NCBI GenBank assembly: GCA_016858145.1
Contig: JAEHOE010000215.1
Coordinates: 61,201 to 125,200 of the forward strand
Source of the DNA: Edaphochlamys debaryana
Lineage: Eukaryota; Chlorophyta; Chlorophyceae; Chlamydomonadales
Reading direction: 5' to 3'
Length of the DNA: 64,000 bases
The notes beneath the pieces were generated by a model. It did not search any database. It was given only the letters and a program-made list of their open reading frames with translations, and had not been told where the DNA came from. Below, piece after piece: positions 1 through 12,532 of this stretch. Position numbers and translations under genes: made by a program. How positions within the stretch are numbered: the first letter of the stretch is position 1; every line of letters starts with the position of its first letter.

Positions 1-144
1 TAGCCAACGCTTGCACTAGGGCTAGCCAGCAAGCGCAGCGAGCGAATAGGAGGCGCAGGAAAGCAGCAGGCGACGAGTTTGCGTGCGTGGCGACGTCAGC
101 GTTCTGTCGACAACGGTCCGGGATTGGGACCCGCCAACCGGCCC

Positions 145-3131
145 ATGAATACAGTCCCCGCGGACGCCATTGCCGACGCAATCAGTGATACACACGACAA
201 AGCACTTCGTCTCTCGGGCTCCTTGCCAATTGAAGTGGACCTGTGCTCTCTTCTTAGCGACGCCGAGTCTTCCCTTGCCGACTGCTCCGCCGAGCTCGCA
301 GCCGACGTCCAGGTACGTTCCCCTCTCTGCTCACTTACAACTCTGAAGTGCTGTCAGGGGCTGACGGGGGTCTCGGCGCTGCTCGCAGGCCCTGCGTCTG
401 AGCACATCCACCGCGGCGAGACCTACACGCTCCCGAGGAACGAAGCTCGCACCTTTTCCCAGCCCTCTCTTGTAACACAGCAGCTAGTCTACGTACGTTG
501 GGAGTCGCCCTTGGCCCTATCCTCGACCTTCATTCCGGTTGTGACGAATGGCCGCGCAAAAGGTGGGTTCGCGCGCTGTTATGGCAGTTTGCCTGGGGCA
601 GACTGCATCAACGTTTCAGATGGCGATACCCGTCGGCGGCTTCCGCGCCCGCTGTGCCACCTGACGCCACCTCAGCCCGCGCCGGTTGCCATCGGCCACC
701 TACTCCGTTGGCCCCGCTCCCCGCACCTGGCTCGGCACGCGCCACGGCAACCGTTGCATGCCCTGAGCATGCTGTCACCTGCGTTGCCGTCACCGCTGCG
801 CTCGCTTCGGCCGCGTGTTACGCCGATCCATCCATAATCGCTCGCTTTTGCCGTTGCCTTGTCACCCAACAGGTGATCGAGCTCCCAGCCGCCACCTCAG
901 ACAGCAAGCCCGCTAGCGCGGCTGCTGTCTTCTTCATCCCCAAATCCGTCATCACCGAGCTGTACACGAGTGGCATCTCGGTCGGCACCGCCAACACCAT
1001 CACCAACCCCCTTGGTGAGCGCAAGGCCTCCCTGGCCGTTTCACTCCGCTCGTTTCACGCCGCTCCTTGCGAGAGACTAAACGGCAGTCCCCGGCAGTTG
1101 CGCCGAAGCCCTTCCTCCGAACGTGTTTCCAACAGCCCCAACCCTACCACTGCCACCACACGACCTCGCGCCCCCTCCTCCTCACGCCATCATGCACTCC
1201 TCCCGCCGGTCTCGCTAACCCCTGGCCATCCTCACGAGGTGTCCCTCCCACTCTCACCCCCCATGCTCTTTAGATGTGGTCAAGGTGCGGCTACAGCTGG
1301 CCCGCAACCAGGTGGCCGTTGGCGCCAAGCCCCCAGGCATGGTGAGTTGACTGGTGCCGTTACTTAGGTCGCGGCACACGTGACTCGAGTACGGCAGCGG
1401 AGGCGCACGCTCTTTGGTGGCCGATGGAGTCTGCAGACAGCACCACATCGCATCAGATACACGCGGCGGGACTGTCCACCCCGCTGATAAGGCGGTTGCC
1501 ATGGCGCCGCACTTGGCGCTTGACGCCCTCCCCACTGCTTTGCGCGCCGCTGTCTTGCCCAGGTCTTCCCTCCGTCCTGACCCTTGCACCCCCCGCAACT
1601 GCCCCTGCACCCATAGATTCAGACGGGCATCAATGTGGTCCGAAACGAGGGCGTGGTGGCGCTATGGAGCGGGCTGGGCCCGTCGCTGGCCCGCGGGTTT
1701 TTCTTCGGCGGGGCCCGCCTGGGCCTGTACACGCCCATCAAGACCATGATCTGTGGGGAAACGGCCAGGCCTAGCCTGGAGATGAAGGTGCTGTCGGGCT
1801 CGCTGTCGGGCGGCCTGGCGGCGGCCGTCACGTCCCCCATTGAGCTCATCAAGGTGAGGGGCGATGGGCGATGGAGTGTGGCCGTGGGGTTGATGGGGTG
1901 AGGCCGTGCGGGCCCATGCGGGTGGAGCCGGTTCTGGGGATGGGACGCGGAAGGCTTTCGGCTGCCACCGGGTGGGTTGAGGGCAGGAGCTCAGGGCCTT
2001 AGATGCAGTACAACGCAGGCTATCGGGCGCCTGCGTAGGGCGGATTGAGGGCAAGCACTGGGGGGGCTCGAGCCGCGCGGCGAGCCCTGGGGGCAACGCA
2101 CGGACAGGGATGCTGCAGTGGACTGCACTCGTTGTTTGTCTCCCGGACTGCACCCCGCCGGCCGCCAGTGCTGAAGCCCTCCGCCCCACTGCGCGCCCTC
2201 CCGCCCCCCTGTTGCCACCAGACGCGCCTCCAAGCCGCCGGCCGCGACCCCGCCGTGCCCAAGACATCGATGGGCGTCATTCGCCAGGTGGTGGCGGCGG
2301 ACGGCGTGGCGGGGCTGTGGAAGGGCGCCATGCCCGGCCTGGTGAGTCGGGCGGCCGCGGGCCTTTGCGGGAACCGAGCAGAAGCAGCGGGGAGTTTGCG
2401 TGTGCATCCCAGCCAGCTGAGAGCCGAACGGTGGTGCATAACAGCGTAAGACGACCTGCCAAGAGTGGGTTTGCAGCCCTGCTCTCGAGCGCCTGCCGCT
2501 CGCCGTGACCCTGCCTCTCCGCCTCCTATCCCGCTTCCCGCACCGCAGATCCGGTCGGCCATCCTCACGGCCGCCCAGTGCGCCACGTACGACGAGGTGA
2601 AGCGCGGTGTGGTCAAGGCCACGGGGTGGCACGACGGCGTGTCGCTGCACCTGACGAGCAGCATGATTGCCGGCCTGGTCACCACCACCATCACCAACCC
2701 CATCGACGTGATCAAGACGCGCATGTTTGTCGGTGAGTCGAAGCACACGGACGCCTCCTCCTCCCTGGCTTGCCTCGTGACGGGGCCGCCTGTAGGCGCT
2801 GGTCCGCTGGTTAGACCGCTTGGTAGATGTAGCTGGTGTCTGTTGCCCATGGCTGCATCTCGGCACACCGCAGAGCTCTCGGTGGCTCAGGCGCGCTTCA
2901 GGAGCTCTAACCCCTTCCCGCGCCCCCTCGCCTTCCCCCGGCTCCCGTTCGGCAGGCGGGCAGACGTACAGCGGGCCCATCGCGTGCGCCGCGCACGTGC
3001 TCAAGCAGGACGGCCTGTACGGCTTCATGAAGGGGTGGTCGGCGTCGTACGCGCGCCTGGGGCCACACACCGTCATCATGTTCCTCACGGCCGAGCGCCT
3101 CCGCAAGGCCACCGGACTGCAGTCGCTCTAG
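145..3131 (+). CDS. Mitochondrial carrier family (SLC25) protein, UCP/dicarboxylate-carrier-like
   Basis: Seven exons joined by GT-AG introns in consistent phase: 145-312, 873-1014, 1274-1341, 1617-1853, 2222-2341, 2549-2732, 2956-3131 (364 aa). The three carrier signatures are visible: NPLDVVKVRLQ near residue 101 (its Asp codon is split by the second intron), SPIELIKTRLQ near 199 and TNPIDVIKTRMF near 296. Each of the three repeats ends in the usual amphipathic block (LWSGLGPSLAR, LWKGAMPGL, FMKGWSASYAR). The family exchanges metabolites or protons across the inner mitochondrial membrane; the P-I/L-D/E-x-I/V-K pattern and overall similarity place it with uncoupling, oxoglutarate and dicarboxylate carriers, but the substrate cannot be read from sequence. 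The N-terminus before the first membrane helix is about 80 residues, longer than usual; ATG 145 is the first ATG in the first exon's frame, and I am less sure of that exon than of the rest. Confidence 0.87.
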
Positions 3132-4745
3132 TGGGCCTAGCCAGGAGTTGTGCCCCGCACCGGCCCCTTGCGGCCGGGTCCGCCCGCGTGTTTCGGTACG
3201 GCGCGAGGCGTGACCTGGACGGGTAGGAGGGCTGGTGAGGGCAAGCTGAGGCGGGAACGAGAGGGTTGGGCAGGCGGCAGCAGCGGGCACTGAAAGTGCA
3301 GGAGAGCGTTCTGCTGCCGCCGCTTGCTTGCTTGCGCCGGTCTGAAGTGGTGTGGGCGCGCGTAGGAGCATGCTAGGCCTCGTGAGCGCAGGACGTGAGA
3401 GAGTGTCGATGCTTGGTAGAAGGGGCGAAGGCGCGTGGCGCCGCCGTCGAGATGGGGCTGTGGCCCTAGGGGCACGGCCCTAGCTGGCTTGAATCACTGT
3501 ACCGGGAGTGTCCATATGTAGATGGCTGGGAGATGGGAGATGGCTGTATGTCCAACCCAATCCGTAGATGAGGCCGACGGGCGGCAAACATTCCGACGCT
3601 TTCAGGCTGTCGGTGCCTGCCCGGTGGCTCTGTTGTTGCTCATTTTCCCCCTGGGTTTATACACTGAGAGGCGAACTGGGGAGAGGCCGGGGTGTGAGGT
3701 GATGGGGCTGGCGTGGATAGCCGCGTGCGTTGCAGGGCGGCCGTTGCGTGTGGGGAAATGGATGCCATGCAAGCACAAGTGCATGGCTCTGGAATAACGG
3801 TAGGTGGGACGGTCTCTTCCTTGCAGGGTGTCGTGGTGTACCTGCATCTCGATTTGCATGCAGGCTGCTCCTAGACGGAGGGCTGGGGAGGCGAAGCAGA
3901 CGATAGGTGCTTCCGATTGTAGCTTGAGTGTAGCCCACTTGTAACATGTCAGGCGAACGTGCAAGCCGCTGTGCTCCATGAAACTCCGCATCGTACCGCT
4001 CCGCCTTTGACCAAGCCCTTCATCAAGGCGGCCAGTTGACCGCACTCGGTGCCACCAGCCGCCCCCTTCGCCTGTGTGAAGGCCAGAAGTGGCTTTGGGG
4101 ACGCCTTCGAGCATACCTCCTCTGCCAATTTGCCTTAGTATCAGCTATCAGGGCTTCTAGGGTCCATTGCATAGTTCGGTGCAGTAACTGATCCGGCGCT
4201 CATACCTCTGGGCCGGGGCTTAAACCGGGAAACAGTCGACGGAGAAGAGCATCGGGCGCAGTGGGGGTTGCACGCCTGAAGCGGTCGGACTCGTCAGGAC
4301 TGGTCGGACCCCCGGGTCCGCTGGTCTTTGAGCTTGAATCCTGCGCCTGGCCAGCAGGGGGCTGTATCTCGCAAGGGTGCTGTCTCTACATAGCCCTATG
4401 CTGTTGCTGCGGGGCAAGTTCGTCTGGGCTCGAGCCCGATCGGGGATGTTGTGCACATGCCTAGGTCCAGCCGAAGCATGCCAGAGCAGCACGGCACAGT
4501 TTCATCATAGACACAACACTGCAGTAGCGTGTGCCATTACAGCTGGGAGCAGCACTGCGTCCTTTGTGCTTCGCGCGCGTCTCCATCTAGTGCGCGCCAA
4601 ACGCGCCACGCTGCCCTTGACCTCCTTGATCATTCCTCTGATCGCCTGATTTACTGTCAAGTCTCAACCATCAATGATCGGCAGCATTCGGGCGCCTGCA
4701 CATTCCACTTGAACTCTCTGAGCTCTTTCCTGAGCTTCTGAGTAT
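3132..4745. other. Intergenic region, no gene recognised
   Basis: Holds the 3' UTR of the carrier gene and the upstream region of the next gene. A TGTAA motif, the usual green-algal polyadenylation signal, occurs near 3941. Only short unsupported reading frames are present. Confidence 0.6.
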
Positions 4746-7700
4746 ATGAGCGGCGGCGGCTCCCTCTTCGTCCCCGTCGCTTACAGCCGGAGCGAAGGAG
4801 GCGCGGAGAGCAGAACCATGGCCAGTTCAATAGGGCCAGTGAGGCAGGTTTCCTACATCATGCTCAACGTCTTCTCGGCCTGCTCAATCGTCTTTGCCAA
4901 CAAGGTCGTCTTCGCCACCTATCAGTGCGTGGGGTGGGCCAAGTCTCGCTTGGGACATCGAGGGGCGCGCGCCCTTTCGCGCCAGTAACCTACGGGCGGG
5001 CGCAGAGTCTTGGATTGGCACCGAAACGTTGCCCTGGCGAGCCTATAGTGCCATCTCCTGCCAGCAGTGCCGGCTCGCTCGGCCAACCTTTCCACACTTG
5101 ACGTGACTGCACGGCACCTGCACCGCCGCGCACGTCTCGTTCACGCCAACCTGCCCTTCGCGGGCTCTCCCCCCACCCTCACAACCACCACCGCACTCAC
5201 AGCAGCTGACCATGCTCTCGGACCCGGGCTCAGGGCGTGCACGACCTGCCCGTTGCCCGCCGCATCACCCGCATGGTGACTCCCCCAACTTCTGTCCTCC
5301 CCCAGGTTCCAATTCGTGACGACGCTCACGCTCGTACACACGCTGTTCACGTGGTTTGGCATGCTCGTACTATCCAAAATAGGCTTCTTCACAGCCAAGG
5401 CCTGCAGCCCACTGGCTGTTGCGCCGCTCGCGCTGGGCTATGTGGGGTACATCAGTGAGTGTGGGGTTTGCAGGGGACAGCCCCTGCCGGGGTTTGGGCA
5501 GGGAAGCGGGCATGAGACACGACGCCCCAAGCCGCACTTGACACCGGTGGGATCTCGTCATCCCTGGAAGGGGCTGTGGCATTGGGCATGGGGTGGGCTG
5601 CTTCGGCCTTCTTCCCATGGGGCGATGCCGCGTGCACGTATCTTGCTGCCCCTCGAGAGGGCTTGCTCGGGGCCTGACGCACATCGCCGCTCGCCCCCTT
5701 GCCGCCCGCTCCCTCCCCCTTGCCGCGCAACAGTCCTCAACAACCTGTCCCTTAACCTCAACACCGTGGGGTTCTATCAGATCCTAAAGGTAGGTGCCGG
5801 AAGGTGGTGCTGCGGGGCTGCGGAGGGGTGGATGGATTATGAGCGTTCGGATGCGTGGGCATGTGGGATGGCCATATGCAGGCGGTCCCAGGTTGGGCAC
5901 GCATGCCCACGGGGCTTGCGTCGGTAGCGGGTGCGGGAACAATGCAGGATAAGGGCTTCGTCAGGGACGGGGGTTCCGCTGGTCCCGTGGACTCTAGTCA
6001 TGCGGAGCTCATGTGTCCGCCGTACCCCCTGCCGTACATGCAGATCGCGATCGCGCCCACCGTCATGGCGCTGGAGTTCTGCCTCTTCCGGAAGGTCCAG
6101 TCGGTCCGGATCGTGCTGTGAGCCCTTGGGTCCTGGGTGTTTGTCCGGTCCGGTCCGGCCCTGTCCGGGCCTGACGGGTCCTGGTTTGGGGCTGCGGGTG
6201 GACGTACGGCCTCTCACGAGAGCGGCAGCAGTGGTTTAGAACGAGGCCTACCCTTCAGGGCCCTATCTGGCAAGCTGCTGTAGGCATCCCTACCGGGAAC
6301 CCACCCGTCCCAGGCCCCTGGGGCCCGCGGCCCTCGTCCGACGCGCGCCTGCCTTTGCTGACCACTCCCCTTCCCCACTCTGCCCCCGCTCTCCCCTCCC
6401 CTCCGCCCTGCCCGCGACCCCCAGTGCTGTGGGTGTGGTGTGCTTGGGCGTAACGGCGGCCACGGTGACTGACAACGTGGCGATCGCCAACATGATGGGC
6501 GTCATCGTGGGGCTGGCGTCCGTGGTGGTGGGTGGGGACCTGTCAGTGGGAGGGGGGGACCTGTCAGGGGGCAGAGCGGGAGGGGGGAGGGATGCGGGAC
6601 CGGGAGACATCCGCCGGTGGCACTGGTCCTCGCCAGTGGGAGGGAGGGGAGGGCGGGGGGCAGGTGCCCGGCAGGTACCAGGCACTAGAGCCGGCGGGGC
6701 CGGACAGGTGACCCCCCCTACCCCTTGCCGCCCTCCCGCCCTTGCGGCCACCTCCCCCCCCCCCTCCCCCTACCCCCATTCCCCCTAGGTGACTGCCCTC
6801 TACCAGATCTGGGCGGGCACCAAGCAGAAGGAGCTCCAGGCCAACAGCAGCCAACTTCTGCTTGCCTACACCCCCCAGGTGGGCTGCTGGGCACTCCGGG
6901 GACCTAGGGGGGCCCCTGGGGGGAGGCACTTGGGGGTTCACCTGTCAGGGAAAGATGAGGGTCGGCTTGGGAGGGAAGTAAGGGGGAAAGGGACCTGGCG
7001 GGGGAGCCTGCCAGCTGGGAGTGCGTGAGCAGGGCTGCTGGGGGAGTGAGGCGAGCTGCAAGTGTGTGCCACCTGTTGGCGGAGACAATACCGGTACTTG
7101 CCAGCCGCTGCTGGCCTGCACCCCTTTGGCGGCGATCGGCGAGGAGAGGTCCAGCGTCCAGGTCCAACACAGGGGTTGGGGGGAGGAGGGCTTCTCTCGA
7201 CTCAACAGGGGAAGATCGAGGCAGGAGGCGGAGGGCTTTGTCATTCCGCGAGCTGCCATGGGGCCAAGGCGGGGCGGCCCCGCTACGGGGGCTAGGAACC
7301 TTCTATGGCACCGGCCGCCGCCCCGCGGCACTGGACCACATGGGCCCCCGCCCCACCCCACGCGTCACGAAACACACACGCCCCTCGCTCCCACCCCCCT
7401 CCGCCCCCTCCCCCCAGGCCATCCTGCTGCTGGTGGTCATGACGCCCATGCTGGACGACGTGGGGCTGACCGCCCGCACCGAGGACACGGTGCTGGGGTA
7501 CCCCTACACGCCGCAGGTGCGCAGGGGGTGGGGGGGAGGGGAGGCAGCCGAGGTTGGGATGCGGTGCTGGGGGGTCGCTACACGCCGCAGGTGCGCAGGG
7601 GGGGGGTGCGGGGAGGGTTGGGGGGAGGGGAGGCAGCCGAGATTGAGATGCGGTGCTGGGGGGTCGCTACACGCCGCAGGTGCGCAGGGGGGGGGGTGCG

Positions 7701-9469
7701 GGGAGGCTTGGGGGGAGGGGAGGCAGCCGAGATTGAGATGCGGTGCTGGGGGGGTCGCTACACGCCGCAGGTGCGCAGGGGGGGGGGGTGCGGGGAGGCT
7801 TGGGGGGAGGGGAGGCAGCCGAGATTGAGATGCGGTGCTGGGGGGTCGCTACACGCCGCAGGTGCGCAGGGGGGGGGGGTGCGGGGAGGCTTGGGGGGAG
7901 GGGAGGCAGCCGAGATTGAGATGCGGTGCTGGGGGGTCGCTACACGCCGCAGGTGCGCAGGGGGGGGGGGGGTGCGGGGAGGCTTGGGGGGAGGGGAGGC
8001 AGCCGAGATTGAGATGCGGTGCTGGGGGATCGCTACACGCCGCAGGTGCGGGGGCCTGGCAGGGGTGTCTGGTAGGGTGTGCAGGAGTGGGAAGTGCCTC
8101 GTGCGCGCCTGCGAACACCTGGCTGTGCCCGTTGTTGGCCGACGGTGTCGTTGGTGGTTGAAGGGGGCAGCCCGCTGCAGCGCGGCGCGCTCCTCCGCCC
8201 CTCTCCACCGCAACCCTCGGCAGCCGATGGCGCCTCCGCTGCCCCCCGAACGCGCCCCCGCCCCCCACCCCTCTCCCCCTCCCCACCCCCCAGGCTGTGA
8301 CGGCCATCGTCATCTCCGCGGCCCTGGGCATCCTGGTGTCGCTGTCCACCTTCCTGGTCATTGGGGCCACCAGCAGCCTCACCTACAACATCGTGGGGCA
8401 CCTCAAGACGGTGGGGGCCTTGGGGGGGGGTCCTGTCAGGGCCACGGGGGGCAGGCAGACAAAGGGCGATAGGGATATAGGCAGGAAAGGGTCATGGCTC
8501 ATGGGACAGAGACAGGGAGGCGCGAGACCGACAGTCACCTGCAGCTCCTGATTGACAGCTAGCATAGCTACGCCTCCCCCACTCTGTAGGCTCCCCGCGC
8601 CCGCCCGTCCGTTGCCTACAGCTGCTTCACCTCCTTGCGGCCTCCCCCGATCGTGCTTCGCCTCGATCCCACACTGATCACCTTGACCCCTGCCACCCCT
8701 ACCCCATCCCAACCCAACCCACAGATCCTGATCCTGGCGGGCGGCTGCTTCCTGTTCGGCGAGGCCATGCCGTACAAGCGCCTGGCGGGCATCACGCTGA
8801 CCATGGTGGGGATCGCCTGGTACACCTACCTGAGCATACAGGCAAGAGGGGGAGGGAGGAGGCGGAGGGAGGGGGGGCGGGGCGGAGGGGGGGTTTAATA
8901 GGAGGGGCAGATGTGGGTGGTGAGGGGGCGCGGAGTGGGCCACTGGAGCAACGAGGAAGGGGGGCACGGGGGCAGGGCGTGGGGAAATGGGACCAGGCGG
9001 GGGGGAAGGTTAAGGTCACTGGGGATCGAGGGCATTGTGCGAGGGTTACATCGGTGGGGCGGGAGCACGCGTGGGGCTGGTCTGGGGTGGGGCAGGGCGC
9101 AGCACAGGGGACGAGACATGGGTGGCGCGGAGGGTTGCCCTTCGGTGCAGGGCGAGAGCGCGACCAGCTCCCAGAGTTCTGGAGGCCCAGCGCCAGGGTC
9201 CCTCCTCCCCCTTGCCAGCGCTCCTCGCCCTCCCCACGGCTCCCCACTGGCTCCCCCTCAAACCCTTGTCGGCCCCTCCCCACTGCCCCTGCCCTGTCCC
9301 GCAGGCGGCAACTGGCGGTGAGCGGCCCCGCGGCAAGGACCACGAAAAGGCCGAGCGACCCGCGGTTCGCGGCGGCAAGGAGTCGGCGGCGGTGGGGCCG
9401 GTGGCTCCGGAGCGAGAGCCGCTGCTGCCCAAGGAGGGGCCGGCTAAGCCGGAGAAGGAGCAGGCATAG
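4746..9469 (+). CDS. Triose-phosphate/nucleotide-sugar translocator, SLC35E3-like
   Basis: Ten exons: 4746-4924, 5306-5454, 5734-5789, 6044-6117, 6425-6527, 6789-6878, 7418-7516, 8294-8410, 8725-8841, 9305-9469 (382 aa). Blocks match the TPT branch of the drug/metabolite transporter superfamily, closest to SLC35E3: SIVFANKVVF in helix 1, NLSLNLNTVGFYQILK, ALYQIWAGTKQKELQANS, the helix ending SSLTYNIVGHLKT, and ILILAGGCFLFGE in the penultimate helix. About ten membrane segments are expected, with Golgi or ER location. Relatives carry UDP-sugars; the substrate here is not determinable. The 50-residue tail is charged. ATG 4818 lies in a better context (ACCATGG) than ATG 4746 and may be the true start. 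The last intron begins with GC, not GT. Intron 7 carries a repeat of the donor site. Confidence 0.88.
7503..8052 (+). repeat. Tandem minisatellite repeating an exon end and its 5' splice site
   Basis: The segment TACACGCCGCAG|GTGCGCAG, the end of exon 7 plus its donor, recurs every 76-92 bp, near 7504, 7578, 7668, 7758, 7849, 7941 and 8032. The units differ mainly in length of a G-run (8 to 13 G). All copies after the first are in intron 7 of the SLC35E3-like gene. Confidence 0.93.
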
Positions 9470-11534
9470 AGGGAGGGAGGGGGCAGGTGGAGTGGGGTGG
9501 TGTGTGCGTAGGCAGGAATGGGCTTAGCATTGGGGCTTGAGGGCCGGGGCGGGGTTAGGCAGGGCGTTGTTTGTGTGCGTGTTCTTTTTGCAGGCGTGGT
9601 GCGGGAAGCGGTGGGGCTGCGGCGGCCCGTTGGTGCAGGTGCGCCCCGCGGCTGCCTAGGTTTGCAGGCAGCGCGAATGCGGGGTGCGGCGTTGCTTCGT
9701 GCAAGCCTGGGGCTGGCGGCGGCTGCCCTAGGAGGTTACCGTAGGTCCTGGCGAGTAGACGTAGACGGCACTGAGGCAGGTCGAGACGTGCGGGTCCGTG
9801 GTCGCAGCCCTGCATCTGCCTCGGAGGACCCTCAGGCTTGTGGGGGGCTTGCGGGATTCGCAGGTGGCGTTGAGGCTTGGGGCGTGGGACCGCCAAGGGG
9901 CCAAGCGGCACACCCGCTGTGACTCCCCTGCTGCGCCTGCTAGGTCCCTCCCGGAACAGCTCGTCCGCCTGTGAGAGCATCGCAGGGGCGACGTGCAGGA
10001 CAGAGGAGGCGGAAGGGTGGGGCTAGGCGGGCAGGCGGTAGGCTTAGGAGTTGCCGTGAGCGCGACGCAGTAGGGGTGTGCGGCCGAGGTTGCCCTGGAC
10101 ACAGACAGGGCAGAAGAAAGCTCGCGGTATCTACATACCGGTACAGTGCAAAGAGAGGCAGGCAGTTGGGCACACAGGTTTGGTGGTTGCTTGTCGGGGG
10201 CTGCGGGTGTGGGGTGCTAGAAACGTGTCGAGGGACTCGTACGAGCTGTCTGGCCTGGGGGCCCCAAGCGGACGGGCACCCGGGCAGCACTGGGCTGCAT
10301 GCAATCTTTACTCGGTCCTCTTTGTCTCGTCCCCGTCGTCCGCTTTCAGCCGGAGCAACAGCGAAGGAAGCGAGTCCGGTCGTCCACAAAGGTTGGCCCC
10401 ATGGCTGTGGGGCGTAGGGTTGTTATAGACAACGGGGCGTAGTGCCGCGGTGTTTGGCGTCGCATGATGTTGGCCGACGCAGAATGCCTGTGCCTGTGAA
10501 CGGGGTACCTGGTCGCCGAAAGTGGCTTCCAGGCTGAAAGTCCCTCTAGAGTAACCCGGGCGTAGGGTGTGGGCGTGACCATGAGGAGCGCCTGAGATAG
10601 CTAGCGGCCCTGAGGGGCCCGCCCCTTCGCGCAAGTCAAGCGAAGTGCGGGCGTGGACGGTGGCGTCTTGGATTGCAAGGACATGCTGCTCGTGGCGAGG
10701 ACAGCGGCAGGGACCAGGGAGCCAGGGACAGGGGTCAGGGGCAATCGCTCTAGCTTACTTGCGGACGCTGGGGACGGTTATCTGTTTGATGGGAGAAGGG
10801 TGTAGGGGCGTAGGGTCCTAGCTCCTAGGCGACGTAGGGGTACCTGCAAAGCGCGGCGAGGGCATGGTGGACGGACGTTGGGGGGATGCTAGTCCATGCG
10901 AGCCGGCACTGGGAGCGTGCGCGGACCCTGCGAGCGACGCAAGGGATGTCCAGCAGTGTGCCACGCGGCCGTCACGAATCGACCATCGCGTTCGACAAGC
11001 AGCACATCAGGGGAGCACACGCAAGACTTACAGGCTACTGCAGAGATGCGTGCTCTAGAACCGAGGGAACGCGTTGGGGGGGGGCAACAGCGGGCCGGGG
11101 ATATGCATGTACATGCACCAGCACCGCATCGACAAGTCGGGTAGGCTGGCCGGCAGGAGGCTACCGGCTAGCCGACCGCAGACATCTATGTGGCGACTGC
11201 AGCAGAGAACCTTGTCTTCTTGGGGCCCCAGGTTTCACCTGCGGTCGCCCGAACACGTAACCTCGACCTGCCTAACGTGCCGCTCGAGTCCTCGATTGCC
11301 TCCTTACCTCCAACAGACAAGCTTGTCGTTAATGCAGTGGCGACTGTAGTTCCTGCTAGGAAATTAGTGGCCTTCGTAGATGTATCGACGTGAGATAGTT
11401 TCGTTGTCGTGCTGATGTGAACTCGAGCAGAACTCCGCATCTGGGCGCTCTCCGCCTGTTTCCAGCGTACTCAGTGTCTGATGTCCATGTCTCCAGTCGC
11501 TTAGACCTCGGCGCTGCTGCGCATAGCGCGCCCT
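9470..11534. other. Intergenic region with one weak coding candidate
   Basis: Downstream of the transporter gene. Frame 11181-11393 (after the acceptor-like CCGCAG) encodes about 70 residues of non-repetitive, moderate-GC sequence (IYVATAAENLVFLGPQVSP...) ending at TGA 11391. It could be a terminal or 5' exon of an unrecognised gene, but I found no partner exon. A dispersed repeat is at 10428-10497. The rest shows nothing recognisable. Confidence 0.4.
10428..10497 (+). repeat. Dispersed repeat, copy 1 (second copy at 40168-40238)
   Basis: About 68 bp containing ACAACGGGGCGTAGTGCCGC and the following GTCGCATGATGTTGGCCGAC is nearly identical to 40168-40238, differing by about three bases and one T indel. 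Flanks are unrelated. No tRNA fold or coding content is evident. Confidence 0.85.
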
Positions 11535-12532
11535 ATGGAGCGGCCCCTCGACGCCTTGCCGCAGACAGACCTTACAGGCACGCAGCTGTGTGCTATCATT
11601 GCTGCCTACCTGATCGGAGTGGTCCTCCAGGTAAGCCGCGCCCAGCCGACGGGGCCGGGGGCACATGGAGGCGAGTCGCTCTTTAGTGTCGCTCTTCGCT
11701 TCTTCGTGTGCGCTCAACTTCTCCAATCGCGCTGCAGGTCCTTGTGATATCACGGCTCCTTGCGCGCCCTGTGCGTGGCCCTGCTCCGGTTGCAGCTGCG
11801 GCGGAGTCGGGGGCCACCTGCAACGAGGAGGAGGGCAGCCTCGCAGAAGCCCGTAACTCGTGCTTCAGCTGCAGCTCATGGTCTACGGAAACCAGCACGT
11901 CGTCGGTGTCCATCTCAGCGATTGTCGGCAAGTGCCTCTTGCTTAATGACTACCCCGACGACGAGGCCGATGAACTGCTTGAGCAGTTGACTGCAAGATC
12001 TCTCGCTGGCAGCTCGAAGCCCGGGGCTGGCAGCGCGCTCGAGCCCCGACATGGTGTCGATGCCGACGGAGCCCGCCGGCGTTCGACCCCCGCGGCCCCC
12101 CGACGCTCGTCACTGACAAGTCTGACCCCTACCGGCGGCAGCCCACGAGGCTCGTTCCTGCGGGCTAAGCTCGCGGGGCTCGGAATTACGGCGGGCGGAG
12201 AGAGCCCCGACTGGTGTTCTGCCGCCATCTCAGCCCACGTGGCCCGCACGAAGTCCCTACCGGCTTCGTTGTCGGAGCGACAGGGCGTATCTGGGCCGGC
12301 ACCGTGTGATCTCCCGGGCTTCGTATCACAGCCTGCAGCGTCGGGCGCTGCGCTGGCGTGCGTGCTGCCGCGGCAGCCGCCGCCATGGACTCGGCGAGGC
12401 GCGCCAGAGTGCATCGGTCCTCTCATCGAGGGGAGCCCCCAGGGCTCAGCGCTGCTGCGCTCTCGCTACGTAGCCTATGCGGAGCGCAGCTGCGTGGTGG
12501 ACTCGTCGGTGGCAGGGCCGGACTGCGACTGA
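11535..12532 (+). CDS. Putative single-pass membrane protein, Ser/Ala-rich, unknown function
   Basis: Two exons, 11535-11630 and 11738-12532, joined in phase 0 through GTAAGC...CTGCAG (296 aa). A hydrophobic segment crosses the junction (AIIAAYLIGVVLQVLVIS, residues about 21-38), giving a signal-anchor near the N-terminus. The rest is soluble, Ser-rich, with an acidic patch (DYPDDEADELLEQL) and RRSS/SPRGS-like phosphorylation-prone motifs. I recognise no domain. Support comes from the splice junction exactly inside the membrane segment and the long open second exon. The start could lie in an upstream exon. Confidence 0.55.

Noticed and set aside
7021..8472. 483-codon plus-strand frame with repeated WGVATRRRCAG-like peptides
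   Set aside because: It lies mostly in introns 6-7 of the transporter gene and is produced by the intron minisatellite.
10428..10497. tRNA-derived SINE
   Set aside because: GGGGCGTAGTGCC loosely resembles an A box, but no B box or cloverleaf could be found.
9518..10600. Possible extra gene after the transporter
   Set aside because: Frames are G/A/R-rich, overlap on both strands, and lack splice-compatible partners or recognisable motifs.
11088..11130. Palindromic TATGCATGTACATGCA near 11102 as a possible regulatory site
   Set aside because: Short alternating purine-pyrimidine word with no partner gene or second copy.
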